Shown: piece after piece, positions 15,679 to 24,036 of the stretch
Layout of the letters: every line of letters starts with the position of its first letter
Position numbering within the stretch: the first letter of the stretch is position 1
Source of the DNA: CAYXDO01 sp964463485
GTDB taxonomy: Bacteria > Myxococcota > Kuafuiibacteriia > Kuafuiibacteriales > Kuafuiibacteriaceae
Direction of reading: 5' to 3'
DNA: 64,000 nt
Assembly: GCA_964463485.1 (NCBI GenBank)
Contig: CAYXDO010000028.1
Coordinates: forward strand, 17,960-81,959
Notes under the pieces: model-generated
Seen by the model: only the letters and a program-made list of their open reading frames with translations
Databases searched by the model: none
What the model was told of the DNA's origin: nothing
Position numbers and translations under genes: made by a program

Positions 15679-17027
15679 AAAAGACCGTCCTGATGCTGAA
15701 CGTGTCGGAGACCTCCCGAGACCCTCGGGTTAGGCGAGTATCCAGGAGCCTGGCGGCCAACGGCTTCGAAGTCATTGCACTCTCTCCGACGTACGAGTCG
15801 AGCGAGCGTCGATCACAGGTCGACAACTTCGAGATCCGGCGGTTCGACGGGCCGAGGCGTGTGGATGTCAAGGCGATGGCGCAGCTCGAGTCTGCGTCGC
15901 CGGAGGCCGCGGGCATCGTCGACGCTATCCTTCTCCCGTTGGCGAAGGGGGGCTATTCGCGGACCGAGCGCACTCGACGGGAAATTCATCGAGTCGGCCA
16001 GCGAACTCTTCGACGGGCCAGGAAACTCACCGGGCACACCTTTTCGATGCTTGGGAGACTCGTGTCCCTGTTCGGAGACGAAGACGAGTCGGAGTACATG
16101 AAGCTGCGATCCATGGTGCTGACGAACCTGGAGATGTACCGGGCGGGCCAGCACCTCCGAGCCGACGTGATCCACGCAAACGATCTGAACAGTTTGTTGG
16201 CTGGGCTGATGTTAAAGCGCCGACACGGAGCGAAGCTGGTCTACGACGCCCACGAGATCTATCCGGAGCAGTTTCCGACCCACGAACGAACCGAGATTTG
16301 GCACGGATTCTTCACGGCGCTCGAGGACGTCTTGATTCGGGAAGCGGACGGTCGCATGACGGTCTGCGACAGCCTCGGGACGTACTTTCAGAATCGGTAC
16401 GCCACGAAGCCGTTCCTCACCGTTCGCAACGTGCCTTCGATCCGATTTCAGCCTTCGGAGTCGATCCTTCTTCGAAGAAGCTCACCGAGGGTGGCGCTGT
16501 ACCACGGTATGTTTTTCAAGAATCGCGGGCTCGAGAACGTCGTGCTTTCGGCTCGGCACCTGCGGAGCGGTCGGATCATTCTCCGGGGTCTGGGGTATCA
16601 CGAAGCGGAGTTGCGTCGTTTGGCCTCGGCTCCCGAGGTTCGGGATCGGGTGACGATCGCTCCGGCGGTACCGGTCGACGAGCTCGTAGCCACGGCATCT
16701 GAGTGCGACATCGGCCTGAATCCATTTCCCTCCGCGTGCCTCAACACCGAGTACGCGTTACCGAACAAACACTTCGAATACATGATGGCAGGGCTGGCCG
16801 TGGCTAGCTCCGACCTCGTCGAGCTCCGCAGGTTGACTCAGGAGCTGTCGAACGGAGCGCTGTTCCCGAGCATCGAGCCCGAAGCGATCGCCGAAACGCT
16901 GGAGGCGCTGATCGCTCGGCCCGACGAGCTCGACGAACAACGCAGGCGGTCCTATGACGCCGCCAAGCGAGAGTATCATTGGGAGATGGAGGAGCAGCGA
17001 TTGCTGAGCTACTACCGGGAGCTGTAG
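15675..17027 (+). CDS. GT4-type glycosyltransferase
   Basis: A 450-residue GT-B glycosyltransferase. The N-terminal half has the SETSRDPRVRRVSRSL start common in this group and DVIHANDLNSLLAGL. The C-terminal half has the GT4 nucleotide-sugar part with YHGMFFKNRGLENV, VPVDELVATASECDIGL and NKHFEYMMAGLAV. A segment around 95-150 is longer than in typical GT4 enzymes. It resembles the GT4 domain fused to the amidotransferase at 18569, so the two are probably paralogues acting in one pathway. The start is GTG, coupled to the 22-codon frame upstream. Sugar donor and acceptor are unknown. Confidence 0.88.
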   Translation: MKKTVLMLNVSETSRDPRVRRVSRSLAANGFEVIALSPTYESSERRSQVDNFEIRRFDGPRRVDVKAMAQLESASPEAAGIVDAILLPLAKGGYSRTERTRREIHRVGQRTLRRARKLTGHTFSMLGRLVSLFGDEDESEYMKLRSMVLTNLEMYRAGQHLRADVIHANDLNSLLAGLMLKRRHGAKLVYDAHEIYPEQFPTHERTEIWHGFFTALEDVLIREADGRMTVCDSLGTYFQNRYATKPFLTVRNVPSIRFQPSESILLRRSSPRVALYHGMFFKNRGLENVVLSARHLRSGRIILRGLGYHEAELRRLASAPEVRDRVTIAPAVPVDELVATASECDIGLNPFPSACLNTEYALPNKHFEYMMAGLAVASSDLVELRRLTQELSNGALFPSIEPEAIAETLEALIARPDELDEQRRRSYDAAKREYHWEMEEQRLLSYYREL

Positions 17028-17085
17028 CGCCGGTTGGACATCGGCGGTTCTTGACACCGCTCCACACAGAAGCGATGCATGCGCG

Positions 17086-17745
17086 GTGATCGTAGTCGTA
17101 GACTACGGAATGGGTAACCTCGGATCCATTCGGAACATGCTGAAAAGGCTCGATGTTCCGGCCGAGGTCGCCTCCGACAGGGCACGCATCGAAGCCGCGG
17201 ACAAGCTGATACTGCCCGGCGTTGGTGCTTTCGACGAGGGCATGTCGAATCTCGAAAGTCGAGAGCAGGTGGAAGTGATCACCAAGAAAGTGATGGAAGA
17301 CCGTGTCCCGGTGCTCGGAATTTGCCTGGGGATGCAACTCATGACCAGGGGCAGCGAGGAGGGCAGGAAGCCGGGCCTCGGCTGGGTCCAGGCAGAGACG
17401 GTCCACCTCCGCAGGGACGCACCCCCTGGCGCCGAGCGACTCAAATATCCCCACATCGGCTGGAGCTATGTCGACTGGGTTCGTGAGCACCCCCTCACGA
17501 GAGAGGTGCCTCCAGACTCGAGGTTCTACTTCGTCCACAGCTTCAAGGTTGTCTGTGACCGCCGCGAGGACGTTCTCGCAGACGCGGCTCACGGCCCAAT
17601 CGTGTATTGTGCCGCGTTTGCGCGGGACAATATGGTGGGAGTGCAGTTTCACCCCGAGAAGAGCCATCGTTTCGGCCTGCGGCTGCTGTCTGCGTTTGCG
17701 AAGTGGCCTGGCGCGGCAGATCCGCTCACTGGAGCGTCTGCGTGA
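17086..17745 (+). CDS. HisH-like glutamine amidotransferase subunit (acetamidino-sugar pathway)
   Basis: The 219-residue class I glutamine amidotransferase releases ammonia from glutamine. The triad is visible: C80 in VLGICLGMQLM, and H189 and E191 in GVQFHPEKS. In histidine synthesis this subunit partners HisF. Here it is in an operon with an atypical HisF and an N-acetyl-sugar amidotransferase, so it is the HisH2-type subunit of surface-sugar amidination. The start is GTG, 58 bases after the glycosyltransferase. Its stop overlaps the HisF start by four bases. No other histidine gene is in the window. Confidence 0.88.
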   Translation: MIVVVDYGMGNLGSIRNMLKRLDVPAEVASDRARIEAADKLILPGVGAFDEGMSNLESREQVEVITKKVMEDRVPVLGICLGMQLMTRGSEEGRKPGLGWVQAETVHLRRDAPPGAERLKYPHIGWSYVDWVREHPLTREVPPDSRFYFVHSFKVVCDRREDVLADAAHGPIVYCAAFARDNMVGVQFHPEKSHRFGLRLLSAFAKWPGAADPLTGASA

Positions 17746-18572
17746 CCGAGCCATCGCGATTGGTTTCGCATCCCCATCGACCCCGAATCATCCCCGTGCT
17801 CCTCTTGCGCAGCAATGGGTTGCTTCACAAGACCGTGCGGTTCAAGCATCCGAAATACGTCGGCGACCCGCGCATCGCCGTGAAGATCTTCAACGACAAG
17901 GGCGCGGACGAGATCGTGGTGCTCGACATCGACGCCACTCCGGAGCGCCGATCGCCCAAGCTCCCGCTGATCGAAGAGATTGCTGGTGAAGCGTTCATGC
18001 CCATGGCTTACGGCGGCGGCATTCGGACCGTCGACGAAGCCAGGAAGATACTCAGCCTCGGCGTAGAGAAGGTCGTGATCAATTCGGCTGCCCTCGAGAA
18101 CCCGTCGTTAGTCGGTCAGATCGCGCGCGTCGTAGGCTCACAGAGCGTGGTCGGATCGATCGACGTCAAGCGAGACCTCCTCGGCCGCCGGCGTGTGGTG
18201 AGCGAGAGCGCGACTCGAAAGTGGCCGACAGATCCCGTCAGCCGGGCTCGGGCCTTGGTGCGAGAGGGTGTCGGCGAGATCTTCGTTACCTCGGTCGACC
18301 GCGATGGAACGTTCGAGGGCTACGACGTGGAGCTATGCGAGTCCATTGCCTCTGTGGTCGACGTACCCGTGATAGCATGCGGAGGAGCCAAGACCGTCTC
18401 CGACCTCGGCTTGGTCATCACGAGGGGCCGAGCCTCGGCGGCGGCCGCAGGGAGCATGTTCGTCTTTCAGGGGCCCCACAGGGCCGTCCTGATCTCGTTT
18501 CCAGACGATGCATCGCTCATCGCCGTGCTGGGTTCGAAAGACAGGCCAACAAAATCGAGTTATCCAAAATGA
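17742..18572 (+). CDS. HisF-like ammonia-channelling subunit lacking the catalytic Asp
   Basis: The 276-residue TIM barrel is of the HisF family. Strand 1 reads RIIPVLLLRSNG where true HisF has IPCLDV, so the general-acid Asp11 of histidine synthesis is a leucine (L21). The phosphate-binding and ring-binding parts remain recognisable (MAYGGGIRT, SIDVKR, VTSVDRDGTFEGYD, ACGGAKT). This is the pattern of HisF homologues that only pass ammonia to a sugar amidotransferase. The start is GTG in a GTGA overlap with the HisH-like gene. Its stop overlaps the next ATG by four bases. A role in histidine synthesis is unlikely. Confidence 0.85.
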   Translation: MTEPSRLVSHPHRPRIIPVLLLRSNGLLHKTVRFKHPKYVGDPRIAVKIFNDKGADEIVVLDIDATPERRSPKLPLIEEIAGEAFMPMAYGGGIRTVDEARKILSLGVEKVVINSAALENPSLVGQIARVVGSQSVVGSIDVKRDLLGRRRVVSESATRKWPTDPVSRARALVREGVGEIFVTSVDRDGTFEGYDVELCESIASVVDVPVIACGGAKTVSDLGLVITRGRASAAAAGSMFVFQGPHRAVLISFPDDASLIAVLGSKDRPTKSSYPK

Positions 18573-21109
18573 ACAATGTCTTCGATCGCCGCCGCGGCGA
18601 CAAACTCTTCTCTACTGTGCGTGAGTATCAAATCTGCACTCAGTGCATCATGGATACATCGGACCACGAGATCACGTTCGACGATCACGGAATCTGCAAC
18701 CACTGTCGCGACTATGACGCTGCGGTACACGAGGCCGTCATACCGGCTGCGGAAGGCTGGAAGCGCCTCGAGGAGTTCGCAAGTCAAGTCAAGGAGGCGA
18801 ACAAGAAGAAGCCGTATGACTCGGTCATCGGGCTCAGCGGCGGCGTGGATAGCAGCTATGTCGCGTACCTCGTGAGGAAGAAGCTCGGACTTCGCCCCCT
18901 TGGAGTGCACCTCGACAACGGATGGAACTCCGAGCTGGCCGTCCGAAACATCGAGAGTATCGTCAAGGCTCTCGAAATCGATCTCCACACTGTCGTCCTC
19001 GATTGGGACGAGTTCCGAGGACTCCAGCTGGCTTTCCTTCGCGCTTCGACCCCGGACTCCGAAATTCCCACGGACCACGCGATCGTCTCATCGCTCTACT
19101 GGACGGCGGTCAGGAACAAGCTCGAGTGGGTCATCGAAGGGTCCAACATCGTCACCGAGGCCATGGTGCCTCCCACCTGGTCTCATGGTCACGGAGATTG
19201 GCGATACATTCGCACGGTCAACTCCCAGTTTGGTGGCAAGCCGCTTAAGACCTATCCGCACTATTCCGATTTCGATCGCAGGATCCGCTTCGAGTCCATT
19301 TCGCCGGTGAGGCGCTTCCAGATTCTCAATTACGTCGACTACGACAAGAAAGAGGCAATGGCGACTCTCGAGCGAGAGTTCAACTGGGTCCCGTACGGAG
19401 GCAAACACTACGAGTCGATCTACACTCGGTTTTTTCAGGGTTATATTCTGCCGACCAAGTTTGGCTTCGACAAGCGCCGGCCTCACCTCTCCTGCCTCGT
19501 TCGATCGGGCCAGATGACTCGCGAGAAGGCTCTGGGTGAAATTCAGAAGCCGCCGATTCCGGAGGCGCTCGAGCGCGAGGACCGAGCCTTCGTCATCAAG
19601 AAGCTCGGAATCACCGAGCGTGAGTTCGAACAGATCATGGACCTGCCCAAGAGGACATTCTGGGACTACCCATCTTACGAGCGGCACCCGCCGAAGCTCC
19701 CGGTCTATCTCGCCGATGCGAGGGCAGGTATTCAGCGTCTGCCGCGACGGGCCGTGGTCACCGGACGAATCGCGGTGAACAAAGCGATCAATTTCGGCAT
19801 GTATCCGACGGAGCTTTCCTTTTCCGCGAAGCCCAAGCGCGTCGGTCCGCTCGGGGGACCGATCGGTGAGAGGCGAGTGTGTATATTCTCTTTTACGCCC
19901 GCAACGGACGAGCCGCGCGTCCGTAGACAAGCTTCCGCCTTCCTCGACCACGGCTACCACGTGACCGTCGTCGGGTTGGCGGGTGGCCGCTCACCGCACC
20001 CTGACGGCTGGGACATCATCTTTGTTCAGCCTTCGAGCGTACCGGCCTCGAAGTTGAGGCTTGAGACGTTCGACCTGATGAAGAAAGGCGCCAAGTGGCT
20101 GCCGGCTTTGGCCGAGCGATATTACTGGCGGGCGTTCAACTACGACGAGATCTTCCACCGCGTCTCGAACGTAAGGGCCAATGTCGTGCTCGCGAACGAC
20201 TACTATACCGCACCCCTAGCAGCTCGCTTGGCCGCGCGAAACGGAGTCCCTTTTGCCGTCGACTGTCATGAGTACGCGCGGTCCCAGTACATGCACGACC
20301 CAAACTGGGTCGAGAATGAACGCGAGTGGATTCACGGTCTTCAGCGCACACTCTACCCAAGGGCCGCCGTCATCACGACCGTCTGCGAAGGCATCGCGGA
20401 GCTGCTGCAAAGAGACTACGGGCTGCAAAAAAAACCGACCGTCATTCGCAGCACCCCTCCCTACGTGGAGATGCCATTTCGAGCCACCGGGGAAGTCATC
20501 GAGGTGCTCTATCACGGAATCCTCGCACACGCTCGAGGGCTCGAGGCCGCGATCGAAAGCGTCAAGTCCTGGAGACCAGAGTTTCGACTCATCATTCGCG
20601 GACACGGACCAGAGGACTATGTGGAGAGCCTCAAGGCGCTCGCTGCCAAACACGGCGTCGCCGAACGAGTCTCGATTCCGGGCGCGGTCCCGTTCTCGCA
20701 GCTTATTCCCGCCGCGAACCAATCCGACATCGGATTCTTCGTCCAAGCCGACATTTCGGAGCAGAAACGGTTCACACTCCCCAACAAGCTGTTCGAGTAC
20801 ATCATGGCGGGACTCGCCATCTGCGTCGCCGATCTCCCTGAGATGGCGCGGGTCGTGAGAGAACACGAAGTGGGATTGCTCGTGCCCGATGCGACACCGA
20901 CCGCGATAGCCGCGACCATCAACAGGCTCGATCGAGCCATGATCGATGCGTTCAAGAGGAAGTCTCTGCAGGCCGCCCGCGTGCTCTGCTGGGAAAATGA
21001 GTCGCGCGAGATGACGGACGCCTTCGCCGTTTTCGACCCGGAACTCGCCGTACGGCGCGCGCCGCAGCGCCAGCAAACGGCTCGGCCCGGATCGACCTCG
21101 GGTGCCTGA
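18569..21109 (+). CDS. N-acetyl-sugar amidotransferase fused to a GT4 glycosyltransferase
   Basis: The 846-residue product joins two enzymes. Residues 1 to about 400 form a PseA/WbpG-type N-acetyl-sugar amidotransferase. It has the zinc-type cysteines C23/C26 and C43/C46 (CTQC, CNHC), the PP-loop SGGVDSS (90-96), and HGHGDWRYIRTV. Members turn an N-acetyl group into an acetamidino group on nucleotide sugars, using ammonia from HisH/HisF partners. From about 434 to 820 there is a GT4 domain (EPRVRRQASAF, VVLANDYYTAPLAARLA, YHGILAHARGLE, NKLFEYIMAGLAI). The ATG at 18569 overlaps the HisF stop. The frame is open through the junction, so it is a real fusion. It suggests coupled sugar amidination and transfer. 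Confidence 0.9.
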   Translation: MNNVFDRRRGDKLFSTVREYQICTQCIMDTSDHEITFDDHGICNHCRDYDAAVHEAVIPAAEGWKRLEEFASQVKEANKKKPYDSVIGLSGGVDSSYVAYLVRKKLGLRPLGVHLDNGWNSELAVRNIESIVKALEIDLHTVVLDWDEFRGLQLAFLRASTPDSEIPTDHAIVSSLYWTAVRNKLEWVIEGSNIVTEAMVPPTWSHGHGDWRYIRTVNSQFGGKPLKTYPHYSDFDRRIRFESISPVRRFQILNYVDYDKKEAMATLEREFNWVPYGGKHYESIYTRFFQGYILPTKFGFDKRRPHLSCLVRSGQMTREKALGEIQKPPIPEALEREDRAFVIKKLGITEREFEQIMDLPKRTFWDYPSYERHPPKLPVYLADARAGIQRLPRRAVVTGRIAVNKAINFGMYPTELSFSAKPKRVGPLGGPIGERRVCIFSFTPATDEPRVRRQASAFLDHGYHVTVVGLAGGRSPHPDGWDIIFVQPSSVPASKLRLETFDLMKKGAKWLPALAERYYWRAFNYDEIFHRVSNVRANVVLANDYYTAPLAARLAARNGVPFAVDCHEYARSQYMHDPNWVENEREWIHGLQRTLYPRAAVITTVCEGIAELLQRDYGLQKKPTVIRSTPPYVEMPFRATGEVIEVLYHGILAHARGLEAAIESVKSWRPEFRLIIRGHGPEDYVESLKALAAKHGVAERVSIPGAVPFSQLIPAANQSDIGFFVQADISEQKRFTLPNKLFEYIMAGLAICVADLPEMARVVREHEVGLLVPDATPTAIAATINRLDRAMIDAFKRKSLQAARVLCWENESREMTDAFAVFDPELAVRRAPQRQQTARPGSTSGA

Positions 21110-21278
21110 TTTGCTTCGCCCCTGGGCGTAGAGCCGTCGCGAATCGTCGCCGCGGTCCATGTGGATCCTTCCACCGATTCTGGCCTGCGCAGCCGGAACA
21201 AAGCGCGCATGTCTCACCGTGACGGTTCTCGTGCTCCGGCTCGTTCAGCGCAGGTTTGGCGAAATACGTGACTCGAAA

Positions 21279-21308
21279 TTGCGTTATCGTGCCGGTGTGG
21301 AGTATAGT
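21279..21308 (+). promoter_or_regulatory. candidate promoter for the Cys-rich gene pair
   Basis: TTGCGT (21279-21284) and TATAGT (21303-21308) are 18 bases apart, and local AT content rises here. The -10 box matches five of six consensus positions. It lies about 62 bases before the first Cys-rich gene. The 260-base gap after the glycan operon otherwise shows no feature. Confidence 0.4.
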
Positions 21309-21369
21309 TGGAACTAGTTTGGTCCTTTGCCATGGCGTGGGGTGACCTAAACCAGGATCGGCGGTTGGC

Positions 21370-22044
21370 ATGCACTATGCTAGAGTTTGGGGCCGGAGAG
21401 CGTTGGGCGGCAGGGGACGACTTGCTCCCCTGTTTCTTGCGTTTTGCGCGATGGAATCCTCCACAACGGCCCTGGCGAGTCCTCCGATTTCGACAGTCAC
21501 GGTGCGGGCGGGCAGTTGCGTCGAGTTTGCCCGTAACGTAGAGACTATTTGCTCCGACGGAGCCGCTCCTTGGAGTCAGTGCGCAAAATTACGAATGAAC
21601 GGCCAGGCTGGCTGTAGATTTACCTGCCCGCATAACTTTACCAGCAGAAACAACAACGCGTACTGCTCGCATCAGGCTTCGTCTACGAACATCACAGGTT
21701 GGTTGGTGCTCGACTGGACTGGCGATTCCGACCCTGAACAGCGATTCGTCGTGTCGCTCTTCGACAACGAGGCCGATTGCAGGGGTTCTTATTTTCCCAA
21801 CGGTGATTGCAGGATCGCAGCTGTTCACGTTTATGGGTCCAACGCCCCGACCTACGATTCGTCGATGGCGTGGACTCACTTGTCGACGGTGCACCTTTGG
21901 CACGATGGGACTGATCCGACGCCAAACAAGAAATTCGCATCGATATGGCCGAACTACCGATGGGTCTTGATCGCTCGCTATGCGGGTGACTCGAGCCGCT
22001 CGAATCCATGGATGTGTTTTTCGTCGAAACTCTATCGGAAGTAG
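21370..22044 (+). CDS. secreted Cys-rich protein, paralogue 1 (unknown family)
   Basis: The 224-residue protein has a long N-terminal signal peptide (hydrophobic APLFLAFCAM, probable cleavage after TALA) and an exported domain with many cysteines and aromatic residues. It shares a clear pattern with the next gene: a YC-H motif, N-x-TGW-x-V, DN-x3-C-x-G, P-x-G-x-C-x-IAAVHVYGS, LWHDG, ARYAG, and a final RS-x-PW-x-CF. No known domain is recognised. Codon and base use is visibly more AT-rich than in the flanking genes, suggesting transfer. Six or more conserved cysteines imply a disulfide-stabilised extracellular fold. Function is unknown; a lectin-like or toxin-like surface protein cannot be excluded. 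Confidence 0.7.
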   Translation: MHYARVWGRRALGGRGRLAPLFLAFCAMESSTTALASPPISTVTVRAGSCVEFARNVETICSDGAAPWSQCAKLRMNGQAGCRFTCPHNFTSRNNNAYCSHQASSTNITGWLVLDWTGDSDPEQRFVVSLFDNEADCRGSYFPNGDCRIAAVHVYGSNAPTYDSSMAWTHLSTVHLWHDGTDPTPNKKFASIWPNYRWVLIARYAGDSSRSNPWMCFSSKLYRK

Positions 22045-22059
22045 CTAGGGCTGGACTAG

Positions 22060-22689
22060 ATGAGTATAACGACGGGACAGCCAAAAAGCCGCTTGTGGGC
22101 ATTTCTCGTGCTCACGATCTCTTGCTCCGATGCGTGGGCAGGGCCTCTTCACGGAGGGTATGACTACTACGAATCTAGCTGCGTGAACAACCCAATCCTG
22201 GCAGAAGGCATGTGCACCGACTATCAGAATCCAGAAAGTCAGTGTGCCCAACTTCTCGTTTCGTCGAGAGATGGATGTCATTTTTGGTGCCCTGGCTATG
22301 GATTTACAAATCATGGCACCTATTGTACCCACGATGATTCGGGCACCAACGTTACAGGATGGGTCGTTTTCGAAAGGACAGTCGGAGTCAAGGGCATAGA
22401 CGGGGTTTCCGTGATGCTCTACGATAACAAGGACAACTGTAATGGACTCGACTACCCTGAAGGCAACTGCGGTATCGCGGCCGTTCACTTGTATGGATCG
22501 CTCGATCTCAGTTCATGGTATTACGAGGGAACGTACTTTCTCTGGCACGACGGGAAAACGACGACGAGCAACATCAAGCTTGGCTGGCGAGACTGGGCCG
22601 CTCCGTACTACATGGTCGCGCGCTACGCGGGCGGCGAGAATCGGTCCGATCCTTGGTTGTGCTTCGTCGCGCCGACATACTCCGAGTAG
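22060..22689 (+). CDS. secreted Cys-rich protein, paralogue 2 (unknown family)
   Basis: The 209-residue protein begins with a signal peptide (RLWAFLVLTISCSDAWAG) and is the tandem paralogue of the gene ending 15 bases upstream. Shared elements are the cysteine spacing, YCTHDDSGTNVTGWVV, YDNKDNCNG, YPEGNCGIAAVHLYGS, FLWHDG, ARYAG and RSDPWLCF. Several other positions differ, so the duplication is old. The GC content is low for the window, like its neighbour. The two are probably co-transcribed from the promoter near 21300. No domain is recognised and no partner gene is obvious, although the pair directly follows the glycan operon. Confidence 0.7.
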   Translation: MSITTGQPKSRLWAFLVLTISCSDAWAGPLHGGYDYYESSCVNNPILAEGMCTDYQNPESQCAQLLVSSRDGCHFWCPGYGFTNHGTYCTHDDSGTNVTGWVVFERTVGVKGIDGVSVMLYDNKDNCNGLDYPEGNCGIAAVHLYGSLDLSSWYYEGTYFLWHDGKTTTSNIKLGWRDWAAPYYMVARYAGGENRSDPWLCFVAPTYSE

Positions 22690-23663
22690 ACGAACGCAAC
22701 TCGTCTCGAGCAGGTGCGGGAGTCTGAGTTTAGATCGTGATCTCCCGGAAATAGGCGGGCCGTCGCGGTCATTCGGCCCCAGTTGACGCTCGCTCTGCAA
22801 GGCGATGGATCATCCATGTCGCCCGGGTCGAGACTCGGCGCTTCAGATAGGCCGGCGATATTCTCGGGCCGAAAACGCAGGATTGCCACGTCGCGCGCCG
22901 GACGTTCGTCATGAAACCAAGGGACGATTCGTTCACCCCTGCGTCGTTCACCAGTTCGTGGAGACTCGGTTGTCCGTTTGGACCTGGTTCGGCGACTCTC
23001 TGCTCTCGACGCAATCGCTTCGAGACGGAGCGCGGCTCGAAGGCCCGGAGGCTGGCTTTGGGCTCCGAGCCTCGCGGGCCCTCCGCGGGTGGCTCGTCGA
23101 GCTTCCCCGACACATTCACGACGTGACCCTCGATGGGTCACCGCATACGCGAAAGCCATTCTGTCGCTGGTTCCTCCCCGACGCCCAAACGATGAGTTTC
23201 TGCGAAGGTCGGCTCCGCGTGGAGCTCCGGTCGGAGCTCGTCGAAGCTGCGGTCCCCAAGTCTCACGGACTGCGACCTTCAACCCTTCGCGCGGTGACCA
23301 TCCCCGTGATCCTCGGGATCGCGTGGCACGCCGTCATAGCCACCACACCACCTCAGCAGGCACCAGACGAGCTCGAGTGGCGACGTCGATTCATCGGATG
23401 CACGTTCGGCCTCCATCCGCACGTGGCGAGGCGTCCAAGTCCTCGGCCGCGGGTGGGTGCTACGGGGATTTCGGTGGGTGGGCGCCCTACGCGAATCGTG
23501 GCGGTTCATGTCGATCCGTTCATCACGGTCTCCAAGTAAGTCCGTCTCGCGAGTGTCAGTGCCCGGGCTCGTGCTCGCGCTCGTCCTCGCGCGGGTCTGG
23601 CGTCGACAAAAAGTGCGCAGGCGCTACTCAGTACAGGTCCCCGCAAGCTCGTGACCCGCTGAG
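22690..23663. other. stretch without a supportable gene
   Basis: Several open frames of 60-245 codons overlap on both strands here (for example 22805-23539 on + and 22623-23282 on -). None has a recognisable domain, signal peptide or good ribosome-binding site. All are rich in Arg, Pro and Ser as expected for random GC-rich frames. It may hold a decayed gene or insertion between the Cys-rich pair and the repeats that follow. Confidence 0.4.
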
Positions 23664-23943
23664 AAACCACCGAGCACAGAGCCGAGCCCACAGAGCACGC
23701 AGATGATGCAATGGGCCATTCTTTGTGTCCTCCGTGTCTTCTCTCGGGTGCACGACCACGCTCGGCGCTGGGCAAACCACAGAGGACACAGAGCAGGAAC
23801 GCAGAGAACACAGAGGATTTTGGAGAAAAGTCCTTCGTGCCCTCCGTGTTCCTTCTCTGTGCTCTCCGTGGTTCATGCGGAGGTTGAACTGAATCGCCGT
23901 AGGTCGGTCGTGCACCCTCTTCTCTCCGCGTCCTCTGTGGTTT
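23664..23943. repeat. CACAGAG-type palindromic repeat cluster
   Basis: The block is made of variants of AACCACAGAGGACACAGAG and its complement. The central unit forms a long imperfect hairpin: arm 23775-23817 against arm 23831-23873, 33 of 43 positions complementary by sequence, with a 13-base loop. A weaker unit lies at about 23665-23750, and a lone right arm with CTCTGTGGTTT ends at 23943. Similar CACAGAG/CTCTGTG elements are, as I recall, scattered between genes in several environmental phyla. No coding sequence is supported. Confidence 0.85.
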
Positions 23944-24036
23944 CTGCATGGTCACAAACCTCCGAGGACGAGTACTCAGACGCTCCCTGTCGAAGTCCCC
24001 CGCGACCGCGGGCTCGAATTCCTCTAGGGTGCGCGC

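Noticed and set aside
17086..18572. HisH and HisF as histidine biosynthesis genes
   Set aside because: HisF lacks the catalytic Asp, no other his gene is present, and a sugar amidotransferase overlaps hisF.
22805..23539. 244-codon plus-strand frame as a gene
   Set aside because: Equally long frames oppose it, composition looks random, and no start signal or domain is visible.
23664..23943. Insertion sequence ends
   Set aside because: Palindromes are present, but no transposase or target duplication was seen.
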